Source: Pseudomonadota bacterium
GTDB lineage: Bacteria > Pseudomonadota > Gammaproteobacteria > Burkholderiales > Casimicrobiaceae
DNA length: 6,199 bases
Assembly (NCBI GenBank): GCA_029571495.1
Contig: JAKPSO010000789.1
Location: 1-6,199, forward strand
Direction of reading: 5' to 3'
In this document: positions 1-5,061 of the stretch, piece by piece
Position numbering within the stretch: position 1 is the first letter of the stretch
Layout: every line of letters begins with the position of its first letter
Notes under the pieces: model-generated
Told to the model about the DNA's origin: nothing
Databases searched by the model: none
What the model saw: the letters and a program-made list of their open reading frames with translations, nothing else
Made by a program: the position numbers and the translations under genes

Positions 1-394
1 CTCCGTAAAAGAGGAGCGCCTTCGGGTTGGATACGGCGGTAAAGAGCCCTTGCCGAAACAGATCGACACCTCGCGCGTTAACGCTCTCTGTATCCGCGCG
101 CAGCTGAATCGGTGGCGAACGCCACAGAACGATTCCAAGCCACACAAGATACCCACCTCCTACGAATTTCAACACCGTAAGCGCGCTCGCCGACGCCTTG
201 AGTAGAGCGCCGATGCCGGCCATCGAAAGCGCAATGAGCACGAGAAAGCCCAGTGCCCCGCCGAATACCGTGAACCACGTGCGCCGGTGCCCGTGCAGCG
301 CACCATGCGTCAAGACGAGCAGGCTGTTCGGTCCTGGCGTCAGCGACAGGCCGAGCGCCGCCATGAAATAGATCAGAAGCGTGTGTAGGGCCAT
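1..394 (-). CDS. LysE/RhtB-family exporter, N-terminal part (cut by window edge)
   Basis: The reading frame opens with ATG at 394 and runs off the left edge with no stop, giving 131 residues (MALHTLLIYFMAAL...). Family members are inner-membrane exporters of amino acids and related small solutes, usually about 200-210 residues, so roughly one third is missing. Two family signatures are visible: LTPGPN at residues 18-23 at the end of the first membrane helix, and SNPKA at 122-126 followed by LLFYG. Hydrophobic segments lie at about 5-27, 41-63 and 72-91, consistent with the first three helices, and a charged loop spans about 98-114. The start is 34 nt after the stop of the GntR gene, so co-transcription is plausible, though no strong Shine-Dalgarno is seen. 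The substrate cannot be told from sequence. I am sure of the family, not of its role in this cluster. Confidence 0.9.
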   Translation of the reverse strand, partial: MALHTLLIYFMAALGLSLTPGPNSLLVLTHGALHGHRRTWFTVFGGALGFLVLIALSMAGIGALLKASASALTVLKFVGGGYLVWLGIVLWRSPPIQLRADTESVNARGVDLFRQGLFTAVSNPKALLFYG

Positions 395-428
395 CGGGCG
401 GGCACTGGTAAGGTTCAGAACGAAGAGT

Positions 429-1103
429 CTAGGGCCGCGCGTGCTGACCGAACATGCGCTTGATTCTTGCCGTGTGCGCTGCGCGGATGTGCGCGCGTGC
501 GAGCGTTTCGGCCGCAGCGCCATCACGCTTCGAAATCGCGTCCATAATCGCCGCGTGATCGCGCAAGTTTTCGTGTGCCCGAACCGGGTCAATTAGATTA
601 GATTCGCCGAGCAAGCCCAAGGCGTCGTGCAGCGGTTCCAAGGTCCGCAACAAGAAACGGTTGTGCGCGCATCGACACAACGTCTCGTGAAAATGGCGGT
701 TCGTCATAGCAAGTTCGGCGCCATTGCTTCCGGTGGCCAGCGCCGCGTACTGCTCGTGAATGTCGCGCAGCAAATCGATCTCGGCGTCGGCTGCAGAAGT
801 CGCGACAAGGCGAGCCGCAGCACCTTCGAGAAGTTCGCGCATGAAGTAAAGCTCAGCCACCGTAGCTTGGTCAAACTCGACGATTGTGAAGCCGCGCTGC
901 GAATTCTCCGCCGCAAGGCCGTCGGCTTGCAGACGTGAGAGCGCTTCTCGAACGGGCGTGCGAGAAAGGCCCAACGACTCGGCCAGGTCGACTTCGCGCA
1001 GGCGATCGCCAGGGCCAAATTTGCGTTGTCGAATCGCCTTGCGAATTTCTTGGTATGCGTGCTCCGCGCGCGGCACACGGCGTTCGTTGTCGTCCTTTGT
1101 CAT
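429..1103 (-). CDS. GntR-family transcription regulator, FCD (FadR/VanR-like) subgroup
   Basis: This 224-residue protein has the standard two-domain layout. A winged helix-turn-helix spans residues about 13-77 (AYQEIRKAI..., then LAESLGLSRTPVREALSRL at 40-58 as the helix-turn-helix and recognition helix). An all-helical FCD ligand domain spans about 83-212. The usual FCD metal-site pattern appears intact: N135 and H139 (NRHFH), H183 (RDHAAIMDAI) and H205 (RAHIRAA). Such sites often hold a divalent metal that helps bind a carboxylate effector. Members normally bind DNA as dimers and are released by a pathway acid. Its ATG overlaps the stop of the flavoprotein gene (ATGA), with only a weak ribosome-binding site, so its translation is probably coupled to the enzymes. 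I infer it regulates this operon, and because it is inside the operon it would also control itself. No operator can be assigned because the operon promoter is outside the window. Confidence 0.95.
   Translation of the reverse strand: MTKDDNERRVPRAEHAYQEIRKAIRQRKFGPGDRLREVDLAESLGLSRTPVREALSRLQADGLAAENSQRGFTIVEFDQATVAELYFMRELLEGAAARLVATSAADAEIDLLRDIHEQYAALATGSNGAELAMTNRHFHETLCRCAHNRFLLRTLEPLHDALGLLGESNLIDPVRAHENLRDHAAIMDAISKRDGAAAETLARAHIRAAHTARIKRMFGQHARP
1100..1103 (-). other. ATGA stop/start overlap (flavoprotein to GntR regulator)
   Basis: The second 4-nt overlap of the operon: the TGA of the flavoprotein gene lies within the ATG of the regulator gene. No clear Shine-Dalgarno precedes it (AAAAGCGGC). 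Regulator synthesis is therefore probably coupled to enzyme synthesis, which suits a self-limiting, substrate-inducible circuit. Confidence 0.85.
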
Positions 1104-2593
1104 GCCGCTTTTGCTGTCGCGCCCGCGGCGCTTCCGGCGATGCGACCGAAGACTGCGCCTGACACCAAGCCGGTGCCACTGGCGTAATTGAAGTAGAACA
1201 GTCCGCCGAGCATTTCACCGGCACAGTAGAGACCGGGAATCGGCTTGAAGTGGACGTTAAGCACCTCACCTGTTTGCGGTGACGTGCGCAAACCGCCAAA
1301 CGTAAAAGTGATGCCGCACGTTGTTTGGTATGCCTCAAACGGAGGCGTGTCGAGCGCTTGCGCCCAATTGGACTTTGGCGGTTCGATACCCGTTGTGCCA
1401 CGCCCGTCCTTCACGGTGTGGTCAAACTTTACGTCCGATTGCACGGCCGCATTAAATTCCTTCGCGGTTTTCAGAAACGCAGAGGCGTTCACGCCTTCGA
1501 GCTGTGGCGCGAGCGCTTCCAGTGAGTCTGCCGAAACCTTGGTGACGAATTTGATGCGGTATTCGTTTCGCAGCAGATGCTTCACCTTCGCGTCGAACAC
1601 CTGCCAGGCGAATTGACTTGGCTGGCGCAGCACTTCGCCACCATATTTTGCGTAGGTGAAGGAATGGAAGTCGTGTCCCTCATCGACGAAACGCTTGCCG
1701 TCCGCGTTGATGAGCAAGCCAAAGATGTAGCTGTGTTTTTGAAATTTGTCACCGACATTGACGTCACCAAACTCAGGCGCATTGCGATCCCATCCCGTCG
1801 CGTGGCAGCCTGACCAGTTTCCGTACGGCGCAGCCCCGATGTCGAGCGCCATCTTCAGGCCGTCGCCTTGATTGAAGCGCGTGCCACGCACCTTCGCGAG
1901 CTCCCAGCCCGGCCCCAAATAGCGTGCACGCATTTCAGGGTTGGCCTCGAATCCGCCGCAGGCGAGGATCACCGCCTTACACTGAAGTTCCACGGCACGA
2001 CCGTTCTGCGTGCCTTTGACGCCGGTGACGCGTTCACCGTCGAAGCGCAGCGATGAGATTCGCGTGTCGTAGGCGACAGTGATTCCTGCCTTCTTCGCGG
2101 CATCGTCAAGAAATTGCACCAACCCAGCGCCCCCGCCCGAGACTTCAATCGGCAGTCGCCCAAAAAAACGACGCTTGCCGTCGACGATGCCTGACTGCCG
2201 CCCGTAGTTGGGTACAAAGCGCACGCCCTTGCTACGCAGCCAGATCATCACGTCGAGGCTCCGTGTCACAAGTGTTTCGCAGAGTTCAGGATCAGTGCGG
2301 TATTGCGTCAGCCGAAACATGTCATCGAAAAATTCCTCCGGCGTGTTGGTGCCGAAATCGGTTTCTTCGACTTCCTTGTCGGTGAGGTCGGTGACCTTGC
2401 GCAACTCGTCTACGTTCGAATACGCGAAGCGCATGACGCCACCAGCAAATCGGCTGTTGCCACCGGACACTTCTTCGGATGCGGCCTCTAGGACAAGAAC
2501 GGACGCGCCTTGCTCGCGCGCCGCGAGCGCTGCACACAGCGCAGCGTTGCCCTTACCGACCACAATGACGTCGTGACACGATTGCATGTTCAT
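1100..2593 (-). CDS. FAD-dependent dehydrogenase/reductase, TcuA-like (fumarate reductase/succinate dehydrogenase flavoprotein superfamily)
   Basis: The 497-residue protein begins with a dinucleotide-binding fold: GKGNAA at 13-18 (GxGxxA) with the ribose-binding acid E36 after the second strand (VLVLEAA). Flavoprotein motifs follow: SGGNSRFAGG at 43-52, LACGGFEANPE at 210-220, RGTRFNQGDGLKMA at 236-249, and the C-terminal FAD segment GLYCAGEMLGG through SGTGLVSGAVFGRIAG at 454-487. N-terminal wording such as NAALCAALAAREQGASVLVLEAA closely resembles what I recall of Salmonella TcuA, which oxidises tricarballylate to cis-aconitate, but this protein is about 30 residues longer. Related enzymes act on other C-C bonds beside carboxylates or ketones, so the substrate is unproven. 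No TcuB-like electron-transfer partner is in the window. The gene overlaps both neighbours by 4 nt. There is no signal peptide, so it is probably cytoplasmic. An alternative start is the ATG at 2587 (residue M3). Confidence 0.88.
   Translation of the reverse strand: MNMQSCHDVIVVGKGNAALCAALAAREQGASVLVLEAASEEVSGGNSRFAGGVMRFAYSNVDELRKVTDLTDKEVEETDFGTNTPEEFFDDMFRLTQYRTDPELCETLVTRSLDVMIWLRSKGVRFVPNYGRQSGIVDGKRRFFGRLPIEVSGGGAGLVQFLDDAAKKAGITVAYDTRISSLRFDGERVTGVKGTQNGRAVELQCKAVILACGGFEANPEMRARYLGPGWELAKVRGTRFNQGDGLKMALDIGAAPYGNWSGCHATGWDRNAPEFGDVNVGDKFQKHSYIFGLLINADGKRFVDEGHDFHSFTYAKYGGEVLRQPSQFAWQVFDAKVKHLLRNEYRIKFVTKVSADSLEALAPQLEGVNASAFLKTAKEFNAAVQSDVKFDHTVKDGRGTTGIEPPKSNWAQALDTPPFEAYQTTCGITFTFGGLRTSPQTGEVLNVHFKPIPGLYCAGEMLGGLFYFNYASGTGLVSGAVFGRIAGSAAGATAKAA
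2590..2593 (-). other. ATGA stop/start overlap (MmgE/PrpD to flavoprotein)
   Basis: The TGA ending the MmgE/PrpD gene shares three bases with the ATG of the flavoprotein gene. The upstream sequence GAAAGACAG offers only a weak ribosome-binding site, so termination-reinitiation is the likely way the flavoprotein is translated. This ties the output of the two enzymes together. Confidence 0.85.
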
Positions 2594-4023
2594 CTGTCTT
2601 TCAAGTTGGAAGTTCCGGTGAAAAGGCGCGTGAGTTCGCGCACATCGGTCAGCGCCTCGAAGCGCGTCAGAAGTTCAACGCTTTGACGCACCGCAGCGTC
2701 ATTGAGCACCATCGCGGCACAGGCCTCGTATTTCGTTTGCAGACGTGCGGCAGGCAGCGGATTGGCCGAAGTGCGGCCCAAGGGTTGATCAACTTTGGCC
2801 GTGTACACCGCGCCGCTCTTGAGCGTGACGCGCACTTCGCCACCGAAGTGGTTGTCCGCAGGAAAACGATGCACGTCGTACCCGACCGCATTGACTTTGC
2901 GTGTGAGCGCAGCCACATCCGTTTCTTGGAAACGACGTTGTTCAAAATGTTGCAAGGTGACGCGTTGATCGAGCAGTGCCCGCGCGACAACGTATTGCAC
3001 GCTGAACTTCGCGTCGAGATCGCTCTGCGGCAACGGCCGATTCGTGTGCTGCAACCGGCGCGGGTGAATCCAAACGTCGACGCGTTCGATGTCGTCGCAT
3101 TCGAACGCATGCGATTGTGCAATTTCGATGGCGGCATCAATGGCCGGATGCGTGCTGCCGCAGCAGGGATACTGCTTGATCGCAAGGCCAGGACGAATGA
3201 TGTCAAGCGGCGCGGCCCAGGCGTCGATGCCACGCGCGGCGTCGTAGTTGCCAGCGCCGTTGTAAACCTCAAAGAAACCTTGTTCGTGCTCGAACACGTC
3301 GTCACCGTTTGCCGTGAACCCCGCCTGCGCGAGACGCGCAGCGAGCAAGCCATCGCGCGCACAGTGCCCAACATGCATGGGCTTGGTCATGGTGCCGAAG
3401 TTGGCCTTAATGCCCGACGACATGGATGCCGCAATGGCGATGGCCGTGGCGGTTTTCGTTGCGTCAAGCCCGAGTAGGCGCGACGTCGCTGCGGCGGCGC
3501 CGAAGACGCCGAGCGTCGCCGTCGGATGCCAGCCTTTCATGTAATGATGGAAGTGCACCGACATTGCGATCTTGGTTTCGACCTCGAAACCCGCCACGTA
3601 CGCGGTGATGAAGTCTGGACCCGTCGCGCCACGTTCGTCCGCGAGCGCAAATAGCGCGGGCAAGATCGGCACCGAAGGATGACCGCCAAAGGTGTTGTTA
3701 CAGTCATCGAAATCGAGCGCGTGCGACGCCGTGCCGTTGATCAGCGCGGCGTCGAGTGCGCTCGCGCGTTGCGTCGAGCCAAACACGACCGCGTCGCCAG
3801 CACCGGGCCCGAGTACTTGAGTGAGTAGCGTCGCAGCGGGCTCGCGTGCGCCCGCAAGCGTCACGCCCACCGTGTCGAGAATTCCAACTTTTGCCCAGTC
3901 AATGGCTGCTGCGGGCAAATCTTCGAAGGTAAATGTCGCGACACGTTCGCCGAGTGCCCTCGCGAGCGACGCGGATGCGGGCCGAATGGGAGCGGTGGTC
4001 GTTGGCGAAAAGGCTGTGCTCAT
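2590..4023 (-). CDS. MmgE/PrpD-family protein, complete copy (2-methylcitrate dehydratase / cis-aconitate decarboxylase superfamily)
   Basis: This complete 477-residue protein has the length and fold order of the family: a helical domain with the signature INGTASHALDFDDCNNTFGG and HPSVPILPALFALA at about 95-129, a middle lid/dimer region, and a closing helical part. Compared from memory with human cis-aconitate decarboxylase ACOD1, likely active-site residues are D104 (D93 in ACOD1), H115 (H103), H166 in KGWHPTA (H159), K214 in TKPMHVG (K207) and K283 in IKQYPCCGSTH (K272). The ACOD1 threonine T97 position appears to be C108. Known members dehydrate 2-methylcitrate, decarboxylate cis-aconitate or epimerise iminodisuccinate, so the family name does not fix the reaction. 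The ATG lies 1 nt after the receptor stop, with AAGG 9 nt upstream. The stop overlaps the flavoprotein start. It is probably cytoplasmic and shares a substrate pathway with both neighbours. Confidence 0.92.
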   Translation of the reverse strand: MSTAFSPTTTAPIRPASASLARALGERVATFTFEDLPAAAIDWAKVGILDTVGVTLAGAREPAATLLTQVLGPGAGDAVVFGSTQRASALDAALINGTASHALDFDDCNNTFGGHPSVPILPALFALADERGATGPDFITAYVAGFEVETKIAMSVHFHHYMKGWHPTATLGVFGAAAATSRLLGLDATKTATAIAIAASMSSGIKANFGTMTKPMHVGHCARDGLLAARLAQAGFTANGDDVFEHEQGFFEVYNGAGNYDAARGIDAWAAPLDIIRPGLAIKQYPCCGSTHPAIDAAIEIAQSHAFECDDIERVDVWIHPRRLQHTNRPLPQSDLDAKFSVQYVVARALLDQRVTLQHFEQRRFQETDVAALTRKVNAVGYDVHRFPADNHFGGEVRVTLKSGAVYTAKVDQPLGRTSANPLPAARLQTKYEACAAMVLNDAAVRQSVELLTRFEALTDVRELTRLFTGTSNLKDR

Positions 4024-4024
4024 C

Positions 4025-5029
4025 TCAGTCAGCCTTGATGTCTAGTTCACGAATGAGTTTGCGCCACTTGCTCACCTCCGACCGAATGTGTTCGCCGAAC
4101 TGCGCCGTCGTGTTTCCGACCGGCTCCGAACCGTCGATGGCTAAGCGAGCGCGGACGTCAGGCGTGTGCAGTATGCGTGTGATGGCAAGATTCAACTTGT
4201 CTACGATTGCGGGTGGCGTCGCCGCCGGGGCCATGAGTCCGTACCAACCGCTGACTTCGTAGCCCGCGACGCCCGACTCTTGCATCGTCGGCGTGTCCGG
4301 TAACGACGGCGAACGGCGAGCAGTGGTCACAGCGATGCCGCGTAAGCGACCTCCGGTGATTTGTGCGTGCGACTGCAAAATCGTCGAGAAGAGCATGTGA
4401 ATTTGTCCGCCCATGACGTCCGCCATCGCCGGTGCGCCGCCCTTGTACGGGACGTGCGTAAGTTGCGTTCCGGTGAGCGAGCCCAAGAGCGCGCCTGCGA
4501 GGTGGCTGAAGCCGCCGATGCCGGACGATCCGTACGTTACGGTGCCGGGTTTTGCTTTCGCAAGCGCGATGACGTCTTGTATCGTGCGCAGGCCAGACTT
4601 CGGATTGACGACCAAGACGTAGGGCTGCACAGTGGCTTGAGTGATCGGCACCAAGTCGCGCATCAGGTCGTACGGTTGCTTGGTTTGCAACGTCACGTTG
4701 ACACTGTGGCTCGACGAGATCATCGTGAGTGTGTAGCCATCCGGCGCGGACTTTGCTGCCGCGTCAACGCCGATGGTGCCGTTCGCGCCTGGTCGGTTGT
4801 CGACGATGACCGGCTGGCCAAACGCCTCGGAAAGTTTTTGCGCAATGGCGCGCGCCGTGATGTCGACGCCACCCGACGAGGCAAAGGGGCAGATCAGGCG
4901 TATCGGGCGATTGGGGTAATCGCTGGTGGCGTCACGTTGCGCGAAGGCCCATTGCGGGCCGCCCAGCGCGCCCGCAGCGATGGACAGCCCCATCGTTTCA
5001 ATGAATTGGCGCCGCGTTTGTACGTTCAT
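4025..5029 (-). CDS. Bug/TctC-family periplasmic carboxylate receptor (tripartite tricarboxylate transporter substrate-binding protein)
   Basis: From the chosen ATG at 5029 the protein has 334 residues, typical for the family. The first 30 residues form a Tat-like signal peptide (TRRQFIETM at 5-13, hydrophobic stretch, then WAFA before Q31). Mature-domain hallmarks are YPNRPIRLICPFASSGGVDITAR at 38-60, VIVDNRPGANG and AAKSAPDGYTL at 74-101, THVPYKGGAPAMADVMGGQI at 191-210, and GWYGLMAPA at 261-269. These receptors bind organic acids (citrate, tricarballylate-like acids, aromatic or amino acids) in the periplasm and deliver them to a TctA/TctB membrane pair. No such pair is encoded here, which is usual for orphan Bug genes in Burkholderiales. 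AAGGA sits 7 nt before the start. A longer frame opening at 5122 would put 31 non-signal residues ahead of the leader and overlap the upstream gene, so I reject it. The next gene starts 1 nt after its stop. Confidence 0.95.
   Translation of the reverse strand: MNVQTRRQFIETMGLSIAAGALGGPQWAFAQRDATSDYPNRPIRLICPFASSGGVDITARAIAQKLSEAFGQPVIVDNRPGANGTIGVDAAAKSAPDGYTLTMISSSHSVNVTLQTKQPYDLMRDLVPITQATVQPYVLVVNPKSGLRTIQDVIALAKAKPGTVTYGSSGIGGFSHLAGALLGSLTGTQLTHVPYKGGAPAMADVMGGQIHMLFSTILQSHAQITGGRLRGIAVTTARRSPSLPDTPTMQESGVAGYEVSGWYGLMAPAATPPAIVDKLNLAITRILHTPDVRARLAIDGSEPVGNTTAQFGEHIRSEVSKWRKLIRELDIKAD
4940..5029 (-). other. Tat-type signal peptide coding segment
   Basis: Residues 1-30 of the receptor: twin arginine R6-R7 in TRRQFI fits the S/T-R-R-x-F-L/I Tat pattern. 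A moderately hydrophobic, glycine/alanine-rich stretch follows at about 13-24, and an AFA-Q cleavage site lies near residue 30. Sec export cannot be excluded from sequence alone. Confidence 0.65.
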
Positions 5030-5036
5030 CGCGATT

Positions 5037-5041
5037 TCCTT
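5037..5041 (-). promoter_or_regulatory. Shine-Dalgarno site of the receptor gene
   Basis: AAGGA on the minus strand with a 7-nt spacer to the ATG at 5029. It is the clearest ribosome-binding site in the window and settles the start at 5029 rather than at the upstream in-frame start at 5122. It lies in the 32-nt gap after the upstream MmgE/PrpD gene, so the receptor has its own strong initiation site while the downstream enzymes seem to rely on coupling. Confidence 0.75.
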
Positions 5042-5061
5042 ATGGTGGATCGGCACGGCAA

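Noticed and set aside
395..428. Possible terminator or operator between the GntR and exporter genes
   Set aside because: The 34-nt gap shows no inverted repeat followed by a T run and no clear GntR-type palindrome.
592..604. Short tandem-like repeat (attagatt pattern) in an AT-rich pocket
   Set aside because: It lies inside the GntR coding sequence (residues around SNLID) and is explained by ordinary codons; it is too short to call a repeat or operator.
871..1401. A 176-codon minus-strand frame spanning the flavoprotein/GntR junction
   Set aside because: It overlaps the confident genes out of frame, and its low-complexity arginine/serine-rich translation is typical of a shadow frame.
1100..2593. 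Assigning the symbol tcuA
   Set aside because: The resemblance is clear, but the gene context differs from the characterised tcu operon and the protein is longer, so substrate identity is not established.
2683..3477. A 264-codon open frame on the plus strand opposite the complete MmgE/PrpD gene
   Set aside because: The opposite strand encodes a well-recognised full-length family protein. The plus-strand translation has no family signature and looks like a composition-driven antisense shadow.
2590..4023. Naming the complete MmgE/PrpD protein prpD (2-methylcitrate dehydratase)
   Set aside because: No prpB, prpC or acnD neighbours are visible, the family is functionally mixed, and the signature motif has unusual residues, so a specific symbol is not supported.
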